Assembly (NCBI GenBank): GCA_910578285.1
Contig: CAJTQL010000012.1
Span: 10,660-74,659, forward strand
DNA: 64,000 bases
Source of the DNA: an uncultured Helicobacteraceae bacterium
GTDB lineage: Bacteria > Campylobacterota > Campylobacteria > Campylobacterales > Helicobacteraceae
Reading direction: 5' to 3'
Shown: piece after piece, positions 31,335-40,729 of the stretch
Numbering within the stretch: position 1 is the stretch's first letter
Layout of the letters: each line of letters opens with the position of its first letter
Program-made: the position numbers and the translations under genes
Notes under the pieces: model-generated
Databases searched by the model: none
What the model saw: only the letters and a program-made list of their open reading frames with translations
Told to the model about the DNA's origin: nothing

Positions 31335-33440
31335 ATGGCAAAGAAAACATCTGCACGGGCAACCAAAAAGAATGCGCCAATATCTGCGCTTAACCAACCA
31401 ACACAAGCGACTTCAGACACACCTGCAACAGAGCAAAGCATTTTTGACAAAAATATCGCCGCTCTCCTTACGCTCGACCCTATTACGGCGATTCAACTTA
31501 AGAATGTCAAGCCAAATGAAAAATTTGAACTTTTCGTTACATCAGACCCAGCGAATATGAATATTATTGATAAAGAAAATTTCAAACCCATTTTTACCAC
31601 AAGCCCTGTCGAAGAAACATTGAAAAAAATCCAAGAGCTCGATAGCGTGCAGTTCTATCCTCATCTCTATTTCTTTGGTGTCGGAAATGCTATTCTCTAT
31701 CGTATGCTTTTGAATCAAAATCAAAAACTCCAACATTTGGTGATTGTCGAACCAGAACCCGAGATTCTCTTCAATGTTCTCCATTTCTTCGATTTTTCTG
31801 AAGAAATCAAGACGCGCCGAATCGAATTTCATCTCGCCGAAAATGTGAGCAAGATTGTGGCTGAATATATCTTTGGCTACAAAGATTCCACACTCTATTG
31901 CAAACTCTATGACTTTCGGCTCTTTAATAGTTTCTATGCAGATTATTCTGAAGAATATCTCCGAATCAATAAACTATTCACAGAAGTCATCGAGTCTATT
32001 GTCATTAGCTTGGGGAATGATAGCAACGATTCTGTGATTGGCTTGCTCCATCAATGCCTCAACATGCCCCAAATGCTCGCTGCGCCAAGCTATCAAAGCT
32101 TTGTAAAATGTGCACGGAATACGCGCACGGCAATCATCGTCTCGACTGGTCCAAGCCTCCACAAGCAGCTCCCAACCCTCAAGAAAATCGCGCCATACTG
32201 CACACTCTATTGCATTGACGCATCATTTCCGATTCTGACAAAAGCGGGGATTAAGCCTGATGTTGTGCTCACACTTGAACGCGTCAAAGAAAGCGCGAAA
32301 TTCTACACCGACACGCCCAAAGAGGCGCAAGAGGGCGTGATTTTTGCCATCACCTCAATCGCACATGAGGACACGCTCAATGCAATTACCGAAGGGCAAA
32401 AAATCCTACCCATGCGCCCATTCCCCTACACCTTCTATTTTGATGTGCCAAAATATGGCTACACAGGGATTGGAATGAGCGCAGCGAATATGGCGTTTGA
32501 AACCATTCGGCATGTGGGGTATGAAAACATCGTCTTTATCGGGCAAGATCTCGCATTTGCGCCCGATGGCAGCAGCCATGCCAAGGGCGCCGTGTATGGC
32601 GAGAAAGAAATCTCTATGGACATTGACAAGAAGAACAAGAAAGAGAGCATTGACATCGAAGCCTATGGCGGAAATGGAACAGTTAAAACGACATATATTT
32701 GGAGGTTGTTTCTCAAATATCTTGAGATTGAGATTTTTAAAACACCAAAAAACATCAAGATTTTCAATTGCACAGAAGGTGGAGCGCGAATCCAAGGGAC
32801 AGAGGAGATTCCATTTGAAGAAATCTATAATGGTATTGACAAAAGCCAAACCAAGCAGCCCATTTTGCTTGAGGAAACCTCGCAAAAAGACTACGAAAAA
32901 ATCTTGCGCAACGTGAAGCGCAAAGTCGAGAAGGTTTTATTGCATGGCTACAAGCAAAAAGAGAAAATCGAAAAGGTTTTCTTGGAAATTTGTGCCCTCA
33001 CAGAGGAGCTCGAGAAGCTGAATGCCGAAAAGCAGCTCGAGAAAGTGAATTTCAAAAAAATCGACCGACTTGTTGAAAAAATCAATGCCGTCAAAGACGG
33101 ATTCATTAGTAATCCACACACGCGAATCTTTGACAACATCGTTCAGAGTTACATTATGCACCAAGAAATGGAGCTGACCAAGATTACCACGCTTGTTGTG
33201 CGCACAGACGAAGAGGCAAAGGCGCGGCAGGTGGATTGGATTTATAAGCACAAATATTGGTTCTTTAGTCTTGCAGGCGGAATCCACACCGTGCTCGCCG
33301 TGCTCAAAAAGGCTTGCGGACAATGGATGGAGATTCCCGAGAAATACAGAGACGAAGAGGAAGATATGAAGGTATCCACAAAAGACCCACTCCAAGTTAA
33401 GATTGAAGGGCTTGATATCGAAGGAATCCTAAAGATTTAA
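31335..33440 (+). CDS. Motility accessory factor (Maf, DUF115)
   Basis: The 701-aa protein has the DUF115/6-hydroxymethylpterin pyrophosphokinase-like core found in Maf flagellin glycosyltransferases: FFGVGNAILYRMLL, VIVEPEPEILF, then the central SGPSL-like loop STGPSLHKQLP, IDASFPILTKAGIKPD and FIGQDLAFAPDGSSHAKG. Maf proteins attach pseudaminic or related nonulosonic acids to flagellin. The gene lies just after flaB, as in H. pylori (HP0114). A Lys/Ala/Thr-rich N-terminus of about 45 residues precedes the core. Confidence 0.88.
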   Translation: MAKKTSARATKKNAPISALNQPTQATSDTPATEQSIFDKNIAALLTLDPITAIQLKNVKPNEKFELFVTSDPANMNIIDKENFKPIFTTSPVEETLKKIQELDSVQFYPHLYFFGVGNAILYRMLLNQNQKLQHLVIVEPEPEILFNVLHFFDFSEEIKTRRIEFHLAENVSKIVAEYIFGYKDSTLYCKLYDFRLFNSFYADYSEEYLRINKLFTEVIESIVISLGNDSNDSVIGLLHQCLNMPQMLAAPSYQSFVKCARNTRTAIIVSTGPSLHKQLPTLKKIAPYCTLYCIDASFPILTKAGIKPDVVLTLERVKESAKFYTDTPKEAQEGVIFAITSIAHEDTLNAITEGQKILPMRPFPYTFYFDVPKYGYTGIGMSAANMAFETIRHVGYENIVFIGQDLAFAPDGSSHAKGAVYGEKEISMDIDKKNKKESIDIEAYGGNGTVKTTYIWRLFLKYLEIEIFKTPKNIKIFNCTEGGARIQGTEEIPFEEIYNGIDKSQTKQPILLEETSQKDYEKILRNVKRKVEKVLLHGYKQKEKIEKVFLEICALTEELEKLNAEKQLEKVNFKKIDRLVEKINAVKDGFISNPHTRIFDNIVQSYIMHQEMELTKITTLVVRTDEEAKARQVDWIYKHKYWFFSLAGGIHTVLAVLKKACGQWMEIPEKYRDEEEDMKVSTKDPLQVKIEGLDIEGILKI

Positions 33441-33441
33441 C

Positions 33442-34836
33442 ATGTTCGATTTTATCAACACACTCAACACATTCCTCTATACCTATTGGCTTGTCTTTGC
33501 GCTGATGCTCTGCGGAATCTACCTCACATTGCGAACGCGCTGTATCCAGCTGCGCTTTCTCAAAGATGTGTTTGGCATTCTGCAAGAACGAAGCCGCAAG
33601 GAACACATCTCGCCCTTTGGTGCGCTCATGATTTCCACAGCCTCTCGAGTTGGGATTGGGAACATCATCGGCGTGTCGATTGCGATTGCAACAGGGGGCG
33701 TTGGCGCACTCTTTTGGATGTGGCTTACGGCAATCATCGGGGGCGCAAGCGCATTTGTCGAATCGACTTTGGCACAAGTCTATAAACGCAAAGATGGCGA
33801 ACATGGTTCTAAGGGTGGTCCAGCATATTATATCGAAACTGCATTGGGCTCAAAGGTGCTTGGTGTTGTCTTTGCAGTCTCGATAATCCTCTGCTTTGCG
33901 TATGGCTTCAACGGCTTGCAAGCCTACACACTCACATCATCTTTCGAGATTTTTGTCGGAAACGAGAGTTTTCATAATGGGCATTTCACGCTCTATGTCG
34001 GCATTCTCCTAAGCCTCTTGGTTGCTCCCTTTTTCTTTGGTGGCGGCAAAAGCTCTGCGGCACTTTCTTCATTTCTTGTGCCCATTATGGCATTGGGCTA
34101 TCTCATCGTTGCACTCATTGTTGTCGTGCTCAACATCGAAAAGCTCCCGATGATTTTTAGCAATATCTTGCAAGAAGCCTTCAATTTTACAGCAATCTTT
34201 AGTGGATTTGCCAGCAGCGCTATTGTGATTGGAATCAAACGTGGACTCTTCTCAAACGAAGCGGGTATGGGCTCTGCACCAAATGCAGCGGCAGCAGCTC
34301 ACACGAGCCACCCAGCCAAACAAGGCATGGTACAAACACTCTCTGTCTTTATCGACACGCTTATTATCTGTTCGGCGAGCGCTTTTATGGTTCTTTGTTC
34401 AAATATTGAAGAAACGCAAACACTCAAGGGCATGATTCTTATGCAAACAGTCATGCAGAATCATTTTGGGACATTTGGACTCTTTTTTGTGAGTGTTGCG
34501 ATTGTGCTATTTGCATTCACATCATTGATTGGCAACTATTTCTATGCCGAGGCAAATTTTAAATACATTACAAATAATCGATTGGCGCTGCAAATCTTTC
34601 GTTTTGTCTCGACATTTTGGGTGCTTATTGGCGCGCAATTGCATCTATCGCTCGCATGGGACTTGGCAGACCTCTTTATGGGGCTTATGGCAAGCGTGAA
34701 CATCATCGCCATCTTATTTCTTAGCAATATTGCCATTCGCGTTCTCAAAGACTATGAAAGACAGCGCAAAGAAAACATTGACCCAGTCTTTAAGGCTTCT
34801 CATGTTGGAATCCATAATACTGAATTTTGGAAATAA
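33442..34836 (+). CDS. Sodium:alanine symporter family protein (AGCS)
   Basis: The 464-aa inner-membrane protein has about 11 helices and the AGCS signature regions (STASRVGIGNIIGVSIAIATGG, read in parts; GGPAYYIETALG; KRGLFSNEAGMGSAPNAAAAAHTSHP in parts). AGCS proteins co-transport alanine or glycine with Na+. The start is 1 bp after the maf stop, so the two genes may be co-transcribed although functionally unrelated. Confidence 0.92.
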   Translation: MFDFINTLNTFLYTYWLVFALMLCGIYLTLRTRCIQLRFLKDVFGILQERSRKEHISPFGALMISTASRVGIGNIIGVSIAIATGGVGALFWMWLTAIIGGASAFVESTLAQVYKRKDGEHGSKGGPAYYIETALGSKVLGVVFAVSIILCFAYGFNGLQAYTLTSSFEIFVGNESFHNGHFTLYVGILLSLLVAPFFFGGGKSSAALSSFLVPIMALGYLIVALIVVVLNIEKLPMIFSNILQEAFNFTAIFSGFASSAIVIGIKRGLFSNEAGMGSAPNAAAAAHTSHPAKQGMVQTLSVFIDTLIICSASAFMVLCSNIEETQTLKGMILMQTVMQNHFGTFGLFFVSVAIVLFAFTSLIGNYFYAEANFKYITNNRLALQIFRFVSTFWVLIGAQLHLSLAWDLADLFMGLMASVNIIAILFLSNIAIRVLKDYERQRKENIDPVFKASHVGIHNTEFWK

Positions 34837-34882
34837 TGAGTGCGGCTAAATTTGGCATCATAATTTCACGTCATTGCAGCGA

Positions 34883-35842
34883 TTAGCACTCCTCTCTAAT
34901 CTGCTTTTGAATCTCTGTTGCTACACATATCGCGTTATGCGCACACACCTCGTTGGGGATATTTTCTTTTTCGCCTCTGCAAAACGCAACAAAATCAATC
35001 AATTGCAACAACAACGCCTCGTGCGGGCGCACATTAATCGTTTCGGTTTTGGACACAATCGAAACATTGTTGAGGTATTGGTCGGTAATGGTCTGCTTGT
35101 GTACAAAGACTTCTTTGCTCAATAGATTGCAATCCACAAACATATCATCGCATGTGACGCTAATTTGCCTCTTGCGTTTTTCGGTTACGCGGCTGGCGAC
35201 AATATTGGAAAATACGCCATTTTGGTGTGTCAAAATAGCACGCGCATAGTCAATGCTATCTTCGCTCATATAACCATACGCGCTGATTTTCTTGGGCATT
35301 CCATTCAATGTGAGCGCGAGGTCGATGTCATGAATCATCAAATCAATCACGACATCGACATCTTTAATGCGCTTGCTCACCTTGTTGGTGCGCACAAAGT
35401 CGATGTTGATGACCTTGTTGGTATTCTCAATCGCTTGGCGCAAAACTGCCACGGCAGGGTTGTAGCGCTCGATAAAGCCAACTTGGATATTTGCGCTATG
35501 TTCTTTCATAAGCGCAAGTGCCTTTTGCGTGCTTGGCAAATCCTCTGTGAGTGGCTTCTCGACAAACAGATTGCGCACAGAATCTGATAGTGAAGCAATG
35601 TAGTCAAGATGTGTTGTTGTTGGCGTAGCAATCACAGCGCCATCGAGATTCTCTAGCTCGCCTTGATAGTCTGCAAGATAGCGCACATTGTGACTCGCAG
35701 CGATTTGCCGCGCGAGGTTTTCGTTGGTGTCGAAAACAAAGACAATCTCGACATCTTTGAGCATGTTGAGAACACGCAAATGATTTTGCCCCATATAGCC
35801 AAGACCAAAAAGGGCGAGTTTGATGGAGTTAGGTTGGTTCAT
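34883..35842 (-). CDS. Gfo/Idh/MocA family NAD(P)-dependent oxidoreductase
   Basis: The 319-aa protein has the N-terminal dinucleotide-binding GLGYMGQNH, FDTN after strand 2, IATPTTTH, and the family VEKPLTED motif with Lys97 region, followed by the alpha/beta C-terminal domain. GFIERYNPAV and MIHDIDLAL (active-site His) are visible. Members oxidise or reduce sugars and sugar nucleotides; here a role in surface-glycan precursor synthesis is possible but not shown. It is convergent with the AGCS gene. Confidence 0.85.
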   Translation of the reverse strand: MNQPNSIKLALFGLGYMGQNHLRVLNMLKDVEIVFVFDTNENLARQIAASHNVRYLADYQGELENLDGAVIATPTTTHLDYIASLSDSVRNLFVEKPLTEDLPSTQKALALMKEHSANIQVGFIERYNPAVAVLRQAIENTNKVINIDFVRTNKVSKRIKDVDVVIDLMIHDIDLALTLNGMPKKISAYGYMSEDSIDYARAILTHQNGVFSNIVASRVTEKRKRQISVTCDDMFVDCNLLSKEVFVHKQTITDQYLNNVSIVSKTETINVRPHEALLLQLIDFVAFCRGEKENIPNEVCAHNAICVATEIQKQIREEC

Positions 35843-35884
35843 AAATCCCCTTTGTCTCGATTGTTGGGCGAATATATAACAGAT

Positions 35885-36010
35885 TCTAAACTTTTATATT
35901 TTAAAAAGGGATAAAGTGATATGCTTATGCTTTGAGCATAAGGACAGAATCAGCCGCACTTACGCACATGATTCCGTATGTGTTACGTTGATTTGCGATG
36001 GTAGATTTTT
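35885..36010 (+). ncRNA. Candidate tracrRNA of the Cas9 system
   Basis: Upstream of cas9, TATTTTAAAAAGGGATAAAGT resembles the anti-repeat of Campylobacter type II-C tracrRNAs (which contain TTTAAAAAGGGACTAAA). It is followed by a perfect stem-loop (CTTATGCT-TTG-AGCATAAG, 35924-35942) and a second hairpin (CACAT...ATGTG, about 35965-35982). A TATATAAC box ends at 35880. The promoter, 3' end and pairing partner are unproven because no CRISPR repeat is present in the window. Ends are approximate. Confidence 0.5.
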
Positions 36011-36213
36011 GCAAATCCTTTGCAACCTCGCAATTTGTCGCTTTTCTTTGCCATAGCCACACATTACATCGGAGCGACTTAGTCGTACGCATTATTTGAT
36101 GTGTGCAATTGAAATCACATCTCTATTATCGTGTTGCAACAAACCCAAGAGGTTGGTTTTATTGCGAATGTCTTTTGCCTCAATTCTGACCACCATAAAC
36201 AATGAGGGGAAAA
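36011..36213. other. AT-rich leader between candidate tracrRNA and cas9
   Basis: No gene is visible. A hairpin GATTTGC...GCAAATC (about 35990-36017) and an AAACCCAA/TTGGTTTT pairing near 36142-36160 occur. No direct repeats of CRISPR type were found. The strong GAGGGG ribosome binding site of cas9 is at 36203-36209. Confidence 0.4.
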
Positions 36214-39200
36214 ATGAAAATTTTGAGTTTTGATATAGGCATTACAAGCATTGGTTGGGCTTATGTAGAGGGAGAGGAGCTAAAAGATTGTGGGGTGAGA
36301 ATCTTCACCAAAGCGGAGAATCCAAAAAATGGAAAATCTTTGGCATTGCCTCGTAGAGAGGCACGGGGAGCTAGGCGTAGGTTAGCGCGGAGAAAGACTA
36401 GGCTTAATGTGGTTAAAAGATTGCTTTGTAAAGAGTTTGGGCTAAATGTAAGTAATTATTTTGCAAATGATGGGGAATTACCAAAGGCATATGAGACAAC
36501 CAAAGAGACCAAAAGCCCCTATGAATTGCGCTCTCTTGCTTTGGAACAAAAGTTAGAGCCTAAAGAGTTAGCAAGAGCGATTTTGCACATTGCCAAGCAT
36601 CGTGGCTATGGGAACAAACACGCAAAACGCGATTTAGAAGCAGAGGAGAAAGCAAAAAAGGCAGCAGAAAAAGCCCCACAAGAAAAAGAATCTACCACAA
36701 CAAATGGAGATTCTAAAAAAGAGCAAGAGAAAGTGCTAAAAGCGTTGTATCAAAATGAAACATTACTTAAAAATTATCAAACCAATTATCAAACCAATAA
36801 TAAAACCAATGATGAAACTAATAATAAAACTATCTTTTTGGTTGGTAAATACCTCTATGAAGAGTTTCAGGACAAAGGGCAAAGAATCCGTAATACAACC
36901 AACAATTATCAGCACACAATGCGACAAGAATGGTTAAAAGATGAGCTAGAGTTTATTTTTAAAAAGCAAAAAGACTTTGGGGCAACTTTTAGCGAAAATT
37001 TTGAATCCCAAATTTTGGAAACAGCCTTTTACCAAAGGGATTTAAAGAGTTTTGAAGATAAAGTCGGCAAATGTGTGTTTTATGAAAATGAAAATCGCGC
37101 ACCCAAAGATTCCTTAAGTGCTATGGAGTTTGTCGCGCTCACGCGTATTATCAATACTTTAAAAAATCTTGAGGAGAAAAGTAAGAATCTTGGCATTGGC
37201 GAAACTTATGGCAAAGATAAGATTCAAGAGATTCTAAAAATTGTGCTAGATAAAGGAGAGATGAGTTATAAAGAATTGCGAAAAATCCTTAAACTTAATG
37301 AGTCAATTTTATTTGCTAAAGATCCTAAACTAGATTATACTAAAGGAGTGCAAGAAGCGGAAAAGGCGAATACAGCAAAGTTTATCGAGCTAAAAAACCT
37401 TAAAGTATTCAAAAAAGCAATGGGCAAAGACTTTGACAAATTTTCTCGTGAGGAGCTAGATAAAATTGCTACCAATATTGCCCTCATTAAAAGCAAAGAA
37501 AATTTGGCAAAACAGCTAAAAGATTATCCTTCCCTTACAGATAAACAAAAAGATGACCTAAGCAATTTGAGTTTTGCAAAGCATATTGATTTAAGCTTTA
37601 AGGCACTCTACGAGATTCTGCCCTTGATGCGTGGAGAAAAAACAGATGAGTGCTTGCGTTATGATGAGGCTTGGAAAAAGGCAGGATTGCAAGAGTATAG
37701 AAAACATAAGCAAAAGAGCGAGTTTCTAATCCCGCTAAAAGAATATGAACCCTATTTAGCAAATCCCGTTGTGGCAAGGGCGTTAAGCGAATATCGCAAG
37801 GTGCTCAACACGCTTTTAAGAAAATATGGAAATGTGCATAAAATTCATTTAGAATTTACACGTGAGGCAGGTAAAAGCTATGATGAGCGCAAAAAGATTG
37901 AAAAAGAGCAAAAAGAGCATTTTGAAGCAAACCAAAGAGCAATACAGCAATGTGAGATTCTAGGGCTACCCATAAATGGCACAAATATTCTTAAAATGAA
38001 ACTTTGGATAGAACAAAGGGAGCATTGTGCATATAGTAATAAAAAAATTACTAGAGAACATTTGCTCGATTCCAATGCCTTGCAAGTTGATCATATTTAC
38101 CCTTACTCACGCAGTTTTGATGATAGCTATATGAATAAAGTGCTTGTGTTTGCTAAGGAAAATCAGGGCAAGGGCAATAAAACACCTTTTGAAGCCTTTG
38201 GAAATGATAAAGAGAAGTGGGATAGGATTCTTAGCCTTAGTGCAAACCTTCCTAAACAAAAGCAACGTAGAATCAGCAATAAGGACTTTAAAGATAAAGA
38301 ACTTGGCTTTATTGCACGCAACATCAATGATACAGGCTATATTGCAAGGTTAGCAAGTCAATGGACGAAAGATTGCCTAAAGTTTGAAAATCTAAGTGAA
38401 AATGAAGTAAGCATTGCAGGAGAAAAGGGCAGCAAGAATCATATAGAGGTGATAAGCGGAAAGTTGACCTCAACCTTGCGGCATTATTGGGGATTGGGCG
38501 ACAAAGATAGAAACAATCACCTCCACCACGCAGTCGATGCAGTGATTATTGCTTATACCAATGCAAAGACAATTAAGGCATTTGCAGATTTTAAAAAGAA
38601 TCAAGAGCAAAATAAGGCAAAATTTTATGCTAAACAAATTTCCGAATCAGAATACAAAACCCAAAGGGCATTTTTTGAACCTTGCGCAAATTTCAGGCAA
38701 AAGGTACTAGAAAAACTAGATTCTATCTTTGTCTCTAAACCTCCTAGAAAAAGGGCGAGAGGAGCTTTGCACGAGGAGACTTTTTATTCTTTGGAAGACA
38801 AGAATTTGCTTAAAACTTATGGGGGGAGAAAAGGGGTGCAAAAGGCAATAGCTCTAGGGAAAATCCGCCAAGTAGGCACAAAGATTGTGAGTAATGGAAC
38901 AATGGTGCGCGTGGATATTTTTAAGGATAAAACAGGCAAATTCTATGGAGTACCCATTTATACAATGGATTTTGCGCTTGGAATCCTGCCAAATAAAGCG
39001 GTAACCACAGGTAAAGATAAAGAGGGAGTGATTAAGGATTGGATAGAAATGGATTCCAATTATGAATTTTGCTTTTCACTTTTTAAAGATGATTTAATCT
39101 TGTTGCAGAAAAAAGAAATGGAAAAGGCGGAATTATGCTATTATAAAAGATTCAAGACCTCTGGAGCCTCAATAGAAATTATTAAGCACGATAATAGAGC

Positions 39201-39408
39201 AGACAATATAACTGAAAATCAAATAAAGATTTTTAAACTAAAATTTGATAATGACAAAAAGATACTAGATGAAAGCTTAATTGCAATCCAAAATCTTAAA
39301 ACCTTTGAGAAATACCAAGTCTCGCCACTTGGCGAAGTGCAAAAGGCAGAGTTTGAACCGCGTCAAACCATTTCTTTAAAATCTAGCCCAAAAAATAGGA
39401 AGAAATAG
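36214..39408 (+). CDS. cas9: CRISPR-associated endonuclease Cas9, type II-C size
   Basis: Cas9 cuts DNA guided by crRNA and tracrRNA. The 1064-aa protein has RuvC-I with Asp7 (ILSFDIGITSIGW), the Arg-rich bridge helix (REARGARRRLARRKTRL), RuvC-II Glu547 (HLEFTREAG), HNH His627 (LQVDHIYPYS), and RuvC-III His772/Asp775 (HHAVDAVII). All catalytic residues look intact. The start at 36214 follows GAGGGGA; the in-frame ATG at 36202 has no ribosome binding site. A Thr/Asn-rich insert at residues 187-206 is built of 12-bp DNA repeats. The gene is clearly more AT-rich than its neighbours, consistent with transfer. It overlaps cas1 by 1 bp. Confidence 0.96.
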   Translation: MKILSFDIGITSIGWAYVEGEELKDCGVRIFTKAENPKNGKSLALPRREARGARRRLARRKTRLNVVKRLLCKEFGLNVSNYFANDGELPKAYETTKETKSPYELRSLALEQKLEPKELARAILHIAKHRGYGNKHAKRDLEAEEKAKKAAEKAPQEKESTTTNGDSKKEQEKVLKALYQNETLLKNYQTNYQTNNKTNDETNNKTIFLVGKYLYEEFQDKGQRIRNTTNNYQHTMRQEWLKDELEFIFKKQKDFGATFSENFESQILETAFYQRDLKSFEDKVGKCVFYENENRAPKDSLSAMEFVALTRIINTLKNLEEKSKNLGIGETYGKDKIQEILKIVLDKGEMSYKELRKILKLNESILFAKDPKLDYTKGVQEAEKANTAKFIELKNLKVFKKAMGKDFDKFSREELDKIATNIALIKSKENLAKQLKDYPSLTDKQKDDLSNLSFAKHIDLSFKALYEILPLMRGEKTDECLRYDEAWKKAGLQEYRKHKQKSEFLIPLKEYEPYLANPVVARALSEYRKVLNTLLRKYGNVHKIHLEFTREAGKSYDERKKIEKEQKEHFEANQRAIQQCEILGLPINGTNILKMKLWIEQREHCAYSNKKITREHLLDSNALQVDHIYPYSRSFDDSYMNKVLVFAKENQGKGNKTPFEAFGNDKEKWDRILSLSANLPKQKQRRISNKDFKDKELGFIARNINDTGYIARLASQWTKDCLKFENLSENEVSIAGEKGSKNHIEVISGKLTSTLRHYWGLGDKDRNNHLHHAVDAVIIAYTNAKTIKAFADFKKNQEQNKAKFYAKQISESEYKTQRAFFEPCANFRQKVLEKLDSIFVSKPPRKRARGALHEETFYSLEDKNLLKTYGGRKGVQKAIALGKIRQVGTKIVSNGTMVRVDIFKDKTGKFYGVPIYTMDFALGILPNKAVTTGKDKEGVIKDWIEMDSNYEFCFSLFKDDLILLQKKEMEKAELCYYKRFKTSGASIEIIKHDNRADNITENQIKIFKLKFDNDKKILDESLIAIQNLKTFEKYQVSPLGEVQKAEFEPRQTISLKSSPKNRKK
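36772..36832 (+). repeat. 12-bp tandem repeats in cas9
   Basis: About five degenerate copies of AAACCAATTATC/AAACCAATAATA encode repeating Thr-Asn-x-x residues in the recognition lobe. Each unit is 4 codons, so copy number could change without frameshift. Confidence 0.8.
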
Positions 39409-40370
39409 TGTTTGATTCTGCCTTTAGAACATTATTCTTAAGCACACCCGCAAAACTTCGTCTTGTAGACAAACACATGTGCATTACTCAAGAAGACAAA
39501 GAAGATGTCAAGATTCCACTCTCTGATATTTTATGTGTGATTGCGGAATCCCACCAAATCACACTTACAAATGCACTTCTTGACGCGTTTGCTTTAAATA
39601 AAATTATCCTTTTTACTTGCGATAAATCGCATTTGCCAAGTGGACTTTTTATGCCTTTTTTGGGGCATTATAGGACATTGAGTGTTTTGCAAACCCAAAT
39701 TTCTCTCAATAAGCAAAGAAAATCGATTCTGTGGCAGCAAATCATCAAAACAAAGATTCATAATCAAGCTCAACTATTGCAAATGCAAAATAAGGACGAA
39801 TATTACAAATTAGAATCTTTAGAAAAAAGTGTTCATTTAGGAGATTCTAGCAACAATGAATCAAAAGCGGCGGCAATTTATTTCAAGGCTCTTTTTGGAA
39901 ACTCCTTTAGTCGCAAGATTAAAATTTTTACAGATGGTACGATAGGAATCATCAATGCTGCGCTTAATTATGGCTATGCAATTGTGCGCGGTATGATTGT
40001 GCGGAGTCTTTGTGTTAGTGGTCTAAATCCTGCGCTTGGATTGTTTCACTGCAATCAATTCAATCCCTTCAATCTTGCAGATGATTTGATAGAGCCCTAT
40101 CGGACTTTTGTCGATTCTCTTGTAATGCAGATGCTAGAGAATGGAGAACTTCAAGAAAATCTCGAGCTTCAAAATCGTGTCAAATTAGCAAATATTTTAA
40201 ATACAAGTATTTTACTTGATAGCAAGATGTATCCCCTAAATCGTGCAATCGTAGCAAGCGTACAAAGCTTGGTGCATGCGCTGGGGGAAGAATCTAAATT
40301 AAAATTACCCATTTTTGAGGAAAACAAATCAAATGGAAGAGAAATTTATGAGAGTGCTCGTGATGTTTGA
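39408..40370 (+). CDS. cas1: CRISPR integrase Cas1
   Basis: Cas1 with Cas2 inserts new spacers. The 320-aa protein shows the metal-binding residues Glu151 (NNESKAAAIYFKALFG), His214 (GLFHCNQFNPF) and the acidic DDLIEP segment (Asp225/Asp226, Glu229). The N-terminal beta domain begins FRTLFLSTPAKLRL. The start is a GTG that overlaps the cas9 TAG by one base, suggesting translational coupling. The end overlaps cas2. Confidence 0.95.
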   Translation: MFDSAFRTLFLSTPAKLRLVDKHMCITQEDKEDVKIPLSDILCVIAESHQITLTNALLDAFALNKIILFTCDKSHLPSGLFMPFLGHYRTLSVLQTQISLNKQRKSILWQQIIKTKIHNQAQLLQMQNKDEYYKLESLEKSVHLGDSSNNESKAAAIYFKALFGNSFSRKIKIFTDGTIGIINAALNYGYAIVRGMIVRSLCVSGLNPALGLFHCNQFNPFNLADDLIEPYRTFVDSLVMQMLENGELQENLELQNRVKLANILNTSILLDSKMYPLNRAIVASVQSLVHALGEESKLKLPIFEENKSNGREIYESARDV

Positions 40371-40662
40371 TTTACCCACATGCACAAAAAAAGACAGGAA
40401 AAGCAGCGCAAAATTTCGCAAGCAGCTCATCAAAGCAGGCTTTATGATGCTGCAATTTAGTGTCTACATCAGAATCAGAATCTGCAAAGGCACCGCAAGT
40501 GCCAATCATCATCTTGATAGATTGAACTTGATTTTGCCACCTAGTGGGCATATTCGGGCGCTGATACTCACCGAAAAACAATTCGATAATATGCGCCTGC
40601 TTCTTGGCACAAAAAGCGACAATGAAAAAGCAAATGCACCAAAACAGCTCACGCTTTTTTAG
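40348..40662 (+). CDS. cas2: CRISPR-associated Cas2
   Basis: The 104-aa protein has the Cas2 ferredoxin-like start (MRVLVMFDLPTCTKKDRK, read in parts) with the conserved Asp after FDLP-type strand, and a LILPPSGHIRALILTEKQF region. The ATG at 40348 is chosen for GGAAGAG 7 nt upstream; two in-frame ATGs lie at 40315 and 40333. It overlaps cas1 by 23 bp. No repeat array follows in the 67 bp before the convergent CNNM gene. Confidence 0.92.
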   Translation: MRVLVMFDLPTCTKKDRKSSAKFRKQLIKAGFMMLQFSVYIRIRICKGTASANHHLDRLNLILPPSGHIRALILTEKQFDNMRLLLGTKSDNEKANAPKQLTLF

Positions 40663-40729
40663 GCTAAAATCATGAGTTGGGCAAATTTGTCAAACCATAG
40701 TTGCAAGAATTGAGCACACAGAAATTGCA

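Noticed and set aside
36772..36832. Tandem repeats considered as a CRISPR array
   Set aside because: Unit is 12 bp, without spacers, and lies in frame inside cas9.
40663..40729. Expected position of a CRISPR array after cas2
   Set aside because: Only 67 bp with no repeated units before the convergent CNNM gene.
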